In this document: positions 47,201-60,140 of the stretch, piece by piece
Layout of the letters: each line of letters opens with the position of its first letter
How positions within the stretch are numbered: the stretch's first letter is position 1
Assembly (NCBI RefSeq): GCF_040869045.1
Contig: NC_090322.1
Span: 82,359,675 to 82,423,674, forward strand
DNA from: Eurosta solidaginis
Taxonomy: Eukaryota; Arthropoda; Insecta; Diptera; Tephritidae
DNA length: 64,000 bases
Direction of reading: 5' to 3'
The notes under the pieces: model-generated
What the model was told of the DNA's origin: nothing
The model's input: only the letters and a program-made list of their open reading frames with translations
Databases searched by the model: none
Made by a program: the position numbers and the translations under genes

Positions 47201-48607
47201 GCCGTTTTGTTCAACAAATTTGAGTAGATCACTCAGCAGCTGTTTGCTTCAGAGCGAAAATTTTTGAGATAGTTATTAAAACTTTATAAAGGTCGTCAAA
47301 CGTTTTTTCTCGTTTTATATCCTTTAATTCTAGAGTTAAATATGATAAAAATCGCGTACGAATTTGTTTAACATATTCGTTTTGGTTACTCGACTACTCC
47401 ATCGTCGTGCAGCCTACATATTGCGTTTTTCTAAATAAACTTACCGGCCTAAAAGTTAAGCATGGGCAAAATATGTAAGTCGTTTTTTGCAACAAATTTG
47501 AGTAGATCACACAGCAGTTGTTTGCTTCAGAGCGACAATTTTTGAGATAGTTATAAAACTTTTAAAGGTTGTCAAACGTTTTTTCTCGTATTATATCCTT
47601 TAATTCTAGAGTTAAATATAATAAAAACGGTGTACAAATTTTTTAACCCATTCGTTTTGGTTACTCGACCGATCCGTCCTCGTGTAGCCTACATATTGCG
47701 TTTTTCTAATAACCTTACCGGCCTAAAGGTTAAGCATGCTTAAAATACGTAACTGGTTTCGTTCAACAAATTTGAATAGATCACTCAGCAGTTGTGTGCT
47801 TCAGAGCGACAATTTTTGAGATAGTTGTTAAAACTTTTTAAAGGTTTCAAACGTTGTTTCTCGTTTTATATCCCTTAATTCTAGAGATAGTTATTAAAAC
47901 TGTTTAAAGGTTGTCAAACGTTGTTTCTCGTTCTGTATCCTTTAATTCTAGAGTTAAATACGATAAAAACCGTGCACGAATTTTTTTAACCCATTTGTTT
48001 TGGTTACTCGACGGCTCCGTCCTCGTTAGCTTACATATTGCGTTTTTTTTTTTTAACATGCTTACCGGCCTAAAGGTTAAGCATGGTTAAAATAAGTAAG
48101 TAATTTTGTTCAACAAATTTGAGTAGATCACTCAGCAGTTGTTTGCTTCAGAGCTACAATTTTTGATATAGTTAATAAAACTTTTTAAAGGTTGTCAAAC
48201 GTTGTTTCTCGTTTTATATCCTTTAATTCTAGAGATAAATATGATAAAATCGCGTACGAACTTGTTTAACCCATTCGTTTTGGTTACTCGACGGCTCCGT
48301 CCTCGTTAGCTTACATATTGCGTTTTTTTTTTTAATTTGCTTACCGGCCTAAAGGTTAAGCATGGTTAAAATAAGTAAGTAATTTTGTTCAACAAATTTG
48401 AGTAGATCACTCAGCAGTTGTTTGCTTCAGAGCTACAATTTTTGATATAGTTAATAAAACTTTTTAAAGGTTGTCAAACGTTGTTTCTCGTTTTATATCC
48501 TTTAATTCTAGAGTTAAATATGATAAAAACTGCGTACAAATTATTTAACCCATTGGTTTTGGTTACTCGACCGCTCCGTCCTCGTGTAGCCTACATATTA
48601 CGTTTTT
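44260..48607 (+). repeat. Satellite array, segment 8
   Basis: About 16 monomers. Junctions: tctagagatagtta at about 45440 and 47880 (same join as at 1261), and agcacacgtacg at about 45690. From about 47660 it matches 1030-1706, including the rare text gtaactggtttcg (1126/47748), with one extra monomer here. No gene. Confidence 0.96.
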
Positions 48608-49904
48608 ATACTCAGTTGAGCAGAGCTCACAGAGTATATTAAGTTTGATTGGATAACGGTTGGTTGTACATATATAAAGGAATCGAGATAGATATAGAAT
48701 TCCGTATATCAAAATAATCAGGATCGAAAAAAAATTTGTTTGAGCCATGTCCGTCCGTCCGTTAACACGATAACTTGAGTAAATTTTGAGGTTTCTTGAT
48801 GAAATTTGGTATGTAGGTTCCTGAGTACTCATCTCAGATAGCTATTTAAAATGAACGATATCGGACTATAACCACGCCCACTTTTTCGATGTCGAAAATT
48901 TCGAAAAACCGAAAAAGTGCGATAATTCATTACCAAAGAGAGACAAAGCGACGAAACTCGGTAGATGAGTTGAACTTATAACGCAGAATAAACAATTAGT
49001 AAAATTTTGGACAATGGGCGTGGCACCGCCCACTTTTAAAAGAAGGTAATTTAAAATTTTGCAAGCTGTAATTTGGCAGTCGTTGCAAATATCATGATGA
49101 AATTTGGCAGGAACGTTACTCCTATTACTATATGTACGATTAAAAAAAATTAGCAAAATTGGAGGAGGACCACGCCCACTTTTAAAAAAAAAAATTTTTT
49201 AAGTAAAATTTTAGCAAAAAATTTAATATCATTACAGTATATAAGTAAATTATGTCAACATTCCACTCCAGTAATGATATAGTGCAACAAAATACAAAAA
49301 TAAAAGAAAATTTCAAAATGGGCGTGGCTCCGCCCTTTTTCATTTAATTTGTCTAGGATACTTTTAACGCCATAAGTCGAACAAAAATTAACCAATCCTT
49401 TTGAAATTTGGTAGAGGCATAGATTTTATGACGATAACTCTTTTCTGTGAAAATGGGCGAAATCGGTTGATGCCACGCCCAGTTTTTATACACAGTCGTC
49501 CGTCTGTCCTTCCGCATGGCCGTTAACACGATAACTTGAGCAAAAATCGACATATCTTTAATGAACATAGTTCACGTACTTACTTGAACTCACTTTATCT
49601 TGGTATGAAAAATGAACGAAATCCGACTATGACCACGCCCACTTTTTCGATATCGAAAATTACGAAAAATGAAAAAAATGCCATAATTCTATACCAAATA
49701 CGAAAAAAGGGATGAAACATGGTAAGGTAATTGGATTGTTTTATTGAAGCGAAATATAACTTTAGAAAAAACTTTATAAAATGGTTGTGACACCTACCAT
49801 ATTAAGTAGAAGAAAATGAAAAAGTTCTGCAGGGCGAAATAAAAAACCCTTAAAATATTGGCAGGTATTACATATATAAATAAATTAGCGGAATCCAACA
49901 GATG

Positions 49905-51340
49905 ATGTTCTGGGTCACCCTGGTCCACATTTTGGTCGATATCTGGAAAACGCCTTCACATATACAACTACCACCACTCCCTTTTAAAACCCTCATTAAT
50001 ACCATTAATTTGATATCAATATCGTACAAACTCATTCTAGAGTCAACCCTGGTCCTCCTATATGGAGATATCTCGAAAAGACTTCCACCTATAGAACTAA
50101 GGCCCACACCCTTTTAAAAATACTCATTAACACCTTTCGTTTGATACCCATATTGCACAAACGAATTCTAGAGTCACCCCTGGCCCACCTTTATGGCGAT
50201 ATCTCGAAACGGCGAACACCTATAGAACGAAGGCCCACTCTCTTTTAAAAATACTCATTAACTCCTTTCATTTGATACCCATATCGTACTAACAAAGTCT
50301 AGAGTCACCCCTGGTCCACCTTTATGGCGATATCTCGAAACGGCGTCCACCTATGGAACTAAGGATTACTCCCTTTTAAAATACTCATTAACACCTTTCT
50401 TTTGATACCCATATTGTACAAACAAATTCTAGAGTCACCCCTGCTCCACCTTTATGGCGATATTTCGAAAATTCGACCACCTATACAACAACCACCACTC
50501 CCTTTTAAAACCCTCATTAATACCTTTAATTTGATACCCATATCGTACAAACACATTCTAGAGTCACCCCTGGTCCACCTTTATGGCGATATTTCGAAAC
50601 GGCGTCCACCTATAGAACTAAGGCCCACTCCCTTTTATAATACTCATTAACATCTTTCGTTTGATGCCCATATTGTACAAACAAACTCTAGGGTCACCCC
50701 TGGTCCCCCTTTATGGCAATATCTCGAAACGGCGTCCACATTTGGGACTAAGGATTACTCCCTTTTAAAATACTTATTAACACTTTTCTTTTGATAGCCA
50801 TATTGAACAAACAAATTCTAGGGTCACCCCTGGTCCACCTTTATGGCGATATCTCGAAACGGCGTCCACCTATGTAACTAAGGATTATTCCCTTTTAAAA
50901 TACTCATTAGCACCTTTTATTTGATACCCATATCGTACAAACGCATTCTAGAGTCACCCCTGGTTTACCTTTATGGCGATATCTCGAAAAGACGACCACC
51001 TATACAACAACCACCACTTCCTTTTAAAACCCTCATTAATACCTTTAATTTGATACCCATATCTTACAACCACATTCTAGAGTCAACCCTGGTCCACTTT
51101 TATGGCGATATTTCGAAACGGCATCCACCTATAGAACTAAGGCCCACTCCCTTTTAAAATACTCATTAACACCATTCGTTTGATGCCCATATTGAACAAA
51201 CAAATTCTAGGGTCACCCCTGTTCCACCTTTATGGCTATATCCCTAAATGGCGTCCACCTATAAAACTATGGGCCACTCCCTCATAAAATACTCTTTAAT
51301 GCCTTTCATTTGATATACATGTCATACAAACACATTCCAG
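49905..51340 (+). repeat. Central tandem repeat (~129 bp) of Helentron copy 5
   Basis: About 11 units with two interspersed kinds: one with aaggcccactccc or aaggattactccc, the other with acaaccaccactccc. Some units form short open frames of 71-82 codons that end at the same place in the unit. Confidence 0.93.
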
Positions 51341-51416
51341 GGTTTTCCTCGGTTCATTTTCCTACATGGTTATTTTCTCTTATGTTGTCACCATAGCTCT
51401 CAACTGAGTATGTAAT

Positions 51417-51434
51417 GTTCGGTTACACCCGAAC
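51417..51434 (+). other. 3' terminal hairpin of Helentron copy 5
   Basis: GTTCGGTTACACCCGAAC, same stem and loop as copies 3 and 4. The following bases are ttaacc here instead of ttagcc. Confidence 0.85.
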
Positions 51435-51451
51435 TTAACCTTCCTTACTTG

Positions 51452-54400
51452 TTCTAAATAAACTTACCGGCCTAAAGGTTAAGTATGGTTAAAATACTTA
51501 AGTCGTTTCGTTCAACAAATTTGAGTAGATCCATCAGAAGTTGTTGGCTTCAGAACAATAATTTTTGATATAGTCATTAAAAGTTTTAAAAGGTTTCAAA
51601 CGTTGGTTCTCGTTTTATATCCTTTAATATTAGAGTTAAATATGATAAAACCTGCGAACGAATTTTTTAACCCATTCGTTTTGGTTACTCGACCGCTCCG
51701 TCCTCGTGTAACCTACTACATATTGCGTCTTTCTGAATAAACTTTCCGGCCTAAAGGTTAAGCATGGTTAGAATACTTAAGTCGTTTCGTTCAACAAATT
51801 TGAATAGATCACTCAGCAGTTGTTGGCTTCAGAACAATAATTTCTGATATAGTTATTAAAAGTTTCTAAAGGTTGTCAAACGTTGTTTCTCTTTTTATAT
51901 CCTTTAATTCTAGAGTTCAATATGATAAAACCGCGTACGAATTTGTTTAAACCATTCATTTTGGTTACTCGACCGCTCCGTCATCGTGTAGCCTACATAT
52001 TACGTTTTTCTAAATAAACTTACCGGCCTAAAGGTTAAGCATGTTTAAAATACTTAAGACGTTTCGTTCAACGAATTTGAGTAGATCAATCAACAGTTGT
52101 TGGCTTAAGAACAATAATTTTTGATATAGTTATTAAAAGTTTTTTAAAGGGTTTCAAACGTTGTTTCTCGTTTCATATCCTTTAATATTATAGTTAAATA
52201 TGATAAAACCTGCGTACGAATTTTCTTAAACCATTCGTTTTGGTTACTCGACCGCTCCGTCCTCGTGTAGCCTACATATTTCGTTTTTCTGAATACTTTT
52301 CCGGCCTAAAGGTTAAGCTTGGTTAGAATACTAAAGCCGTTTCGTTCAACAAATTTGAATAGATCACTCAGCAGTTGTTGGCTTCAGAACAATAATTTCT
52401 GATATAATTATTAAAAGTTTTTAAAGGCTGTCAAACGTTGTTTCTCGTTTTATATCCCTTAATTCTAGAGTTAAATCTGATAAATACCGCTCACGAATTT
52501 TTTTAACCAATTTGTTTTGGTTATTCGACGGCTCCGTCCTCGTCAGCTTACATATTGCGTTTTTTTTAATTTGCTCACCGATCTAAAGGTTAAGCATGTT
52601 TAAAATATGTAAGTCGTATTGTTCAACAAATTTGAGTAGATCAGTCAGCAGTTGTTTGCTTCAGAGCGACAATTTTTGAGATAGTTATTAAAACTTTTTA
52701 AAGGGTGTCAAACGTTGTTTCTCGTTTTATATCCTTTAATTCTAGAGTTAAATATGATAAAACCGCGTACGAATTTGTTTAACCCATTCGTTTTGGTTAC
52801 TCTACCGCTCCGTCCTCGTGTAGCCTACATATTTCGTTTTCTAAATAAACCTACCGGCCTAAAGGTTAAGCATGGTTAAAATATGTAAGTCGTTTTTTGC
52901 TACAAATTTGAGTAGATCACACAGCAGTCGTTTGCTTCAGAGCGACAATTTTTGAGATAGTTATAAAACTTTTAAAGGTTGTCAAACGTTGTTTCTCGTT
53001 TTATATCCTTTAATTCTAGAGTTAAATCTGATAAATACAGCGTACGAATTTTTTTAACCAATTTGTTTTGGTTACTCGACGGCTCCGTTCTCGTTAGCTT
53101 ACATATAGCGTTTTTTTAAATTGCTTACCGATCTAAACGTTAAGCATTCTTAAAATACGTAAGTCGTATTGTTCAACAAATTTGAGTAGATCACTGAGCA
53201 GATGTTGGCTTCAGAACAATAATTTTTGATATAGTTAGTAAAACTTTTTAAAGGTTGTCAAACGTTGTTTCTCCTTTTATACCCTTTAATTCTAGAGTTA
53301 AATACGATAAAAACCGCGTACGAATTTGTTTAACCCATTAGTTTTGGTTACTCGACCGCTTTGTCCTCGTGTAGACTACATATTGCGTTTTTCTAAATAA
53401 ACTTACCGGCCTAAAGGTTAAGCATGCATAAAATACGTAAGTCGTTATGTTCAACAAATTTTAGTAGTTGTTTGCTTTAGAGCTCCAATTTTTGATATAG
53501 TTAATAAAACTTTTTAAAAGTTGTCAAACGTTGTTTCTCGTTTTGTATCCTTTAATTCTAGAGTTAAATCTGATAAATACCGCTTACAAATTTTTTTAAC
53601 CAATTTGTTTTGGTTACTCGACGGATCCTTCTTCGTTAGCTTATATATTGCGTTTTTTTTAATTTGCTTACCGATCTAATGGTTACGCATGCTTAAAATA
53701 CGTAAGTCGATATGTTCAACAAATTTGAGTAGTTCACTCAGCAGTTGTTTGCTTCAGAGCGACAATTTTTGAGATAGTTATTAAAACTTTTTAAAGGTTG
53801 TCAAACGTTGTTTCTCGTTTTATATCCTTTAATTCTAGAGTTAAATATGATAAAAACCGCGTACAAATCTTTTAACCCGTTTGTTTTGCTTACTCGACGG
53901 CTCCGTCCTCGTTAGCTTACATATAGCGTTTCTCTAAATAAACTTTCCGGCCTAAAGGTTAAGCATGGTTAAAGTACGTAAGTCGTTTTGTTCAACAAAT
54001 TTGAGTAGATCACTCAGCAGTTGTTGGCTTCAGAACAATAATTTTTGATATAGTTATCAAAAGTTTTTAAAGTGTTTCAAACATTGCTTCTCGTTTTATA
54101 TCCTTTAATATTAGAGCTAAATATGATAAAAACTGTGTACGAAATTTTTTAACCCATTCGTTTTGGTTTCTCGACCGCTCCGTCGTCGTGTAGCATGGTT
54201 AAAATACTTAAGTCGTTTCGCTCAACATATTTGAGTAGACCACTCAGCAGTTGTTGGCTTCAGAATAATAATTTTTGACATAGTTATTAAAACTTTTAAA
54301 GTTTGTCAAACGTTGTTTCTCGTTTTATATCCTTTAATTCTAGAGTTAAGTACGATAAAAACCGCGTACGAATTTGTTTAACCCATTCGTTTTGGTTACT

Positions 54401-57400
54401 CGACCGCTACGTCCTCGTGTAGCCTACATTTTGCGTTTTTCTGAATAAACTTACCGGCTTAAAGGTTAAGCATGATTAAAATACTTAAGTCGTTTTCTTC
54501 AAAAAATTTGAGTAGATCACTCATCAGTTGTTGGCTTCAGAACAATAATTTTTGAAATAGTTATTAATAGTTTTTTAAAGTGTTTCAAACGTTGTTTCTC
54601 GTTTTATATCCTTTAATATTAGAGTTAAATATGATAAAAACTGCGTACGAATTTTTTTAACCCACTCGTTTTCGTTACTCGACCGCTCCGTCCTCGCGTA
54701 GCCTACATATTGCGTTTTTCTGAATAAACTTACCGGCCTAAAGGTTAAGCATGGTTAAAATACTTAAGTCGTTTTCTTCAACAAATTTGAGTAGAACAGT
54801 CAGCAGTTGTTGGCTTCAGAACCATAATTTTTGATATAGTTATTAAAAGTTTTTAAAGTGTTTCAAACATTGCTTCTCGTTTTATATCCTTTAATATTAG
54901 AGCTAAATATGATAAAAACTGTGTACGAAATTTTTTAACCCATTCGTTTTGGTTTCTCGACCGCTCCGTCGTCGTGTAGCATGGTTAAAATACTTAAGTC
55001 GTTTCGCTCAACATATTTGAGTAGACCACTCAGCAGTTGTTGGCTTCAGAATAATAATTTTTGACATAGTTATTAAAACTTTTAAAGTTTGTCAAACGTT
55101 GTTTCTCGTTTTATATCCTTTAATTCTAGAGTTAAGTACGATAAAAACCGCGTACGAATTTGTTTAACCCATTCGTTTTGGTTACTCGACTGCTCCGTCC
55201 TCGCGTAACCTACTTATTTCGTTTTCTAAATAAACTTACGGGCTTAAAGGTTAAGCATGCTTAAAATACGTATGTCGTTTTGTTCAACAAATTTGAGTAG
55301 ATCACTCAGCAGTTGTTTGCTTCAGAGCGACAATTTTTGAGATAGTTATTAAAACTTTTTAAAGGTTGTCAAACGTTTTTTCTGGTTTTATATCCTTTAA
55401 TTCTAGAGTTAAATATGATAAAAACCGCGTACGAATTTGTTTAACCCATTCGTTTTGGTTACTCGACTGCTCCGTCCTCGCGTAACCTACTTATTTCGTT
55501 TTCTAAATAAACTTACGGGCTTAAAGGTTAAGCATGCTTAAAATACGTATGTCGTTTTGTTCAACAAATTTGAGTAGATCACTCAGCAGTTGTTTGCTTC
55601 AGAGCTACAATTTTTGAGATAGTTAATAAAACTTTTTAAAGGTTGTCAAACGTTTTTTCTGGTTTTATATCCTTTAATTCTGGAGCTAAGTATGATAAAA
55701 CTGCGTACGAATATTTGTTTCACCCATTCGTTTTGGTTACTCGACCGCTCCGCCCTCGTTCCTCCAACATATTGCGTTTTTCTAAATAAACTTACCGGCC
55801 TAAAAGTTAAGCATGCTTAAAATACGTAAGTCGTTATGTTCACCAAATTTGAGTAGATCACTCAGCAGTTGTTGGCTTCAGAACAATTATTTTTGATATA
55901 GTTATTAAAAGTTTTTAAAGGATGTCAAACGTTGTTTCTCGTTTTATATCCTTTAATTCTAATGGTTAAAATACTTAAGTCGTTTTCTTCAATATATTTG
56001 AGTAGATCACTCAGCAGTTGTTGGCTTCAGAACAATAATTTTTGATATAGTTATTAGTGGTTTTTAAAGTGTTTCAAACGTTGTTTCTCGTTTTATATCC
56101 TTTAATATTAGAGTTAAATATGATAAAAATCGCGTACGAATTTGTTTAACATATTCGTTTTGGTTACTCGAGTACTCCGTCCTCGTGCAGCCTACATATT
56201 GCGTTTTTCTAAACAAACTTACCGGCCTAAAGGTTAAGCATGGTTAAAATATGTAAGTCGTTTTTTGCAACAAATTTGAGTAGATCACACAGCAGTTGTT
56301 TGCTTCAGAGCGACAATTTTTGAGATAGTTATAAAACTTTTAAAGGTTGTCAAACGTTGTTTCTCGTATTATATTCTTTAATTCTAGAGTTAAATATGAT
56401 AAAAACCGCGTACAAATTTTTTAACCCATTTGTTTTGCTTACTCGACGGCTCCGTCCTCGTTAGCTTACATATTGCATTTCTCTAAATAAACTTTCCGGC
56501 CTAAAGGTTAAGCATGGTTAAAGTACGTAAGTCGTTTTGTTCAACAAATTTGAGTAGATCACTAAGCAGTTGTTTACTTCAGAGCTACAATTTTTGAGAT
56601 AGTTAATAAAACTTTTTAAAGGTTGTCAAACGTTTTTTGTTGATTTATATCTTTTAATTCTAGAGTTAAATATGATAAAAACCGCGTACGAATTTGTTTA
56701 ACATATTCGTTTTGGTTACTCGACTACTCCGTCCTCATGCAGCCTACATATTACGTGTTTCTTAATAAACTTACCGGCCTAAAGGTTAAGCATGGTTAAA
56801 GTACGTAAGTCGTTTTGTTCAACAAATTTGAGAAGATAACTCAGCAGTTGTTGGCTTCAGAACAATAATTTTTGATATAATTATTAAAAGTTTTTAAAGT
56901 GTTTCAAACATTGTTTCTCGTTTTATATCCTTTAATATTAGAGCTGAATATGATAAAAACTGCGTACGAATTTTTTTAACCCATTCGTTTTGGTTTCTCG
57001 ACCGCGCCGTCATCGTGTAGCATGGTTAAAATACTTAAGTCGTTTCGTTCAACATATTTGAGTAGATCACTCAGCAGTTGTTTGCTTCAGAGCTACAATT
57101 TTTGAGATAGTTAATAAAACTTTTTAAAGGTTGTCAAACGTTTCTTCTGGTTTTATATCCTTTAATTCTGGAGCTAAGTATGATAAAACTGCGTACGAAT
57201 ATTTGTTTCACCCATTCGTTTTGGTTACTCGACCGCTCCGTCCTCGTTCCTCCAACATATTGCGTTTTTCTAAATAAACTTACCGGCCTAAAGGTTAAGC
57301 ATGGTTAAAATACTTAAGTCGTTTCGTTCACCAAATTAGAGTAGATCACTCAGCAATTGTTGGCTTCAGAACAATAATTTTTGATATAGTTATTAAAAGT

Positions 57401-60140
57401 TTTTAAAGGATGTCAAACGTTGTTTCTCGTTTTATATTCTTTAATTCTAGAGTTAAATCTGATAAATACCGCGTACGAATTTTTTTAACCAATTTGTTTT
57501 GGTTACTCGACGGCTCCATTCTCGTTAGCTTACATATTGCGTTTTTTAAATTGCTTACCGACCTAAACGTTAAGAATGCTTAAAATACGTAAGTCGTATT
57601 GTTCAACAAATTTGAGTAGATCACTCAGCAGTTGTTGGCTTCAGAACAGAAATTTTTGATATAGTTAGTAAAACTTTTTAAAGGTTGTCAAACGTTGTTT
57701 CTCCTTTTATATCCTTTAATTCTAGAGTTAAATACGATAAAAACCGCGTACGAATTCGTTTAACCCATTCGTTTTGGTTACTCGACCGCTCCGTCCTCGT
57801 GTAGCCTACATATTGCGTTTTCCTAAATAAACTTACCGGCCTAAAGGTTAAGCATGCTTAAAATAGGTAAGTCGTTATGTTCAACAAATTTGAGTAGATC
57901 ACTCAGCAGTTGTTTGCTTCAGAGCTACAATTTTTGTTATAGTTAATAAAACTTTTTAAAGGTTGTCAAACGTTGTTTCTCGTTTTGTATCCTTTAATTC
58001 TAGAGTTAAATCTGATAAATACCGCGTACGAATTTTTTTAACCAATTTGTTTTGGTTACTCGACGGCTCCTTCCTTGTCACATATTGCGTTTTTTTTAAT
58101 TTGCTTACCGATCTAAAGGTTAAGCATGCTTAAAATACGTAAGTCGATTTGTTCAACAAATTAGAGTAGATCACTCAGCAGTTGTTGGCTTCAGAACAAT
58201 AATTTTTGATATAGTTAATACAACTTTTTAAAGGTTGTCAAACGTTATTTCTCCTTTTATATCCTTTAATTCTAGAGTTAAATACGATAAAAACTGCGTA
58301 CGAATTTGTTTAACCCATTCGTTTTGGTTACTCGACCGCTCCGTCCTCGTGTAGCCTACATATTGCGTTTTTCTAAATAAACTTACCGGCCTAAAGGTTA
58401 AGCATGCTTTAAGTACGTAAGTCGTTATGTTCAACAAATTTGAGTAGATCACTCAGCAGTTGTTTGCTTCAGAGCTACAATTTTTGATATAGTTAATAAA
58501 ACTTTTTAAAGGTTGTGAAACGTTGTTTCTCGTTTTGTATCCTTTAATTCTAGAGTTAAATCTGATAAATACCGCGTACGAATTTTTTTAACCAATTTGT
58601 TTTGGTTACTCCACGGCTCCTTCCTTGTTACATATTGCGTTTTTTTTTAATTTGCTTACCGATCTAAAGATTAAGCATGCTTAAAATACGTAAGTCGATT
58701 TGTTCAACAAATTTGAGTAGTTCACTCAGCAGTTGTTTGCTTAAGAGGGGCAATTTTTGAGATAGTTATTAAAACTTTTTAAAGGTTGTCAAACATTGTT
58801 TCTCGTTTTATATCCTTTAATTCTAGAGTTACGTATTGTTTAACCCATTCCTTTTGGTTACTCGACCGCTCCGTCCTCATGTAGCCTACATATTGCGTTT
58901 TTCTAAATAAACTTAAGGGCCTAAAGGTTAGGCATGGTTAAAGTACGTAAGCCGTTTTGTTCAAAAAATTTGAGTAGATCACTCAGCAGTTGTTGGCTTC
59001 AGAACAATAATTTTTGATATAGTTATTAAAAGTTTAAATATGATAAAAACTGCGTACGAATTTTTTTAACCCATTCGTTTTAGTTACTCGACCGCTCCGT
59101 CGTCGTGTAGCATGGTTAAAATACTTAAGTCGTTTCGTTCAACATATTTGAGTAGATCACTGAGCAGTTGTTGGCTTCAGAATAATAATTTTTGACATAG
59201 TTATTAAAACTTTTAAAGGTTTTCAAACGTTGTTTCTCGTTTTATATCCTTTAATATTAGAGTTAAATATGATAAAAACTGCGTACGAATTTTTTTAACC
59301 AATTCGTTTTAGTTACTCGACCGCTCCGTCGTCGTGTAGCATGGTTAAAATACTTAAGTCGTTTCGTTCAACATATTTGAGTAGATCACTCAGCAGTTGT
59401 TGGCTTCAGAATAACAATTTTTGAGATAGTTATTAAAACTTTTCAAAGGGTGTCAAACGTTGTTTCTCGTTTTATGTCCTTTAATTCTAGAGTTAAATCT
59501 GATAAATACCGCGCACGAATTTTTTTAACCAATTCGTTTTGGTTACTCAACGACTCCTTCCTCGTTAGCTTACATATTGCGTTTTTCTGAATAAACTTAC
59601 CGGCCTAAAGGTTAAGCATGGTTAAAATAATTAAGTCGTTTTCTGCAACAAATTTGAGTAGATCACTCAGCAGTTGTTGGCTTCAGAACAATAATTTTTT
59701 ATATAGTTATTAATAGTTTTTAAAGTGTTTCAAACGTTGTTTCTCGTTTTATATCCTTTAATATTAGAGTTAAATATGATTAAAACTGCGTACGAATTTT
59801 TTTAACCCATTCGTTTTGGTTTCTCGACCGCTCCGTCCTCGTGTAGCCTACATATTGCGTTTTTCTGAATAAACTTACCGGTATAAAGGTTAAGCAGGGT
59901 ACAAATACTTATGTCGTTTTCTTCAACAAATTTGAGTAGAACACTCAGCAGTTGTTGGCCTCAGAACAAAATTTTTGATATAGTTGTTAAAAGTTTTTAA
60001 AGTGTTTCAAACGTTGTTTCTCGTTTTATATCCTTTAATTCTAGAGTTAAATCTGATAAATACCGCGTACGAATTTTTTTAACCAATTTGTTTTGGTTAC
60101 TCGACGGCTCCGTCCTCGTTAGCTTACATATTGCGTTTTT
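51452..60140 (+). repeat. Satellite array, segment 9
   Basis: About 32 monomers. The 52.2-52.3 kb part carries tttcgtttttctgaatac (52280), also at 5454. The 48-bp-deleted variant (tgtagc joined to atggtt) occurs at about 54194, 54980, 57021, 59111 and 59340. A 330-bp stretch at 54072 recurs at 54859 (787 bp). A partial monomer is joined at about 55960 (ttctaatggttaaaa). No gene. Confidence 0.96.

Larger units (their letters stand above)
48608..51451 (+). mobile_element. DINE-1/Helentron-like element, copy 5, complete
   Basis: Complete, 2844 bp, so shorter than copies 3 and 4 because the central array has fewer units. Short GTCC block (48750-48762). 3' subterminal repeat ctcaactgagtat at 51399-51411, hairpin at 51417-51434, end ccttccttacttg. 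It belongs with copies 1 and 6 in sequence (tgatgttctgggtcaccctgg opening the array). The left flank is homologous to that of copy 1 about 46.9 kb away and to that of copy 2. The satellite resumes exactly at ctaaataaac. Confidence 0.87.
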
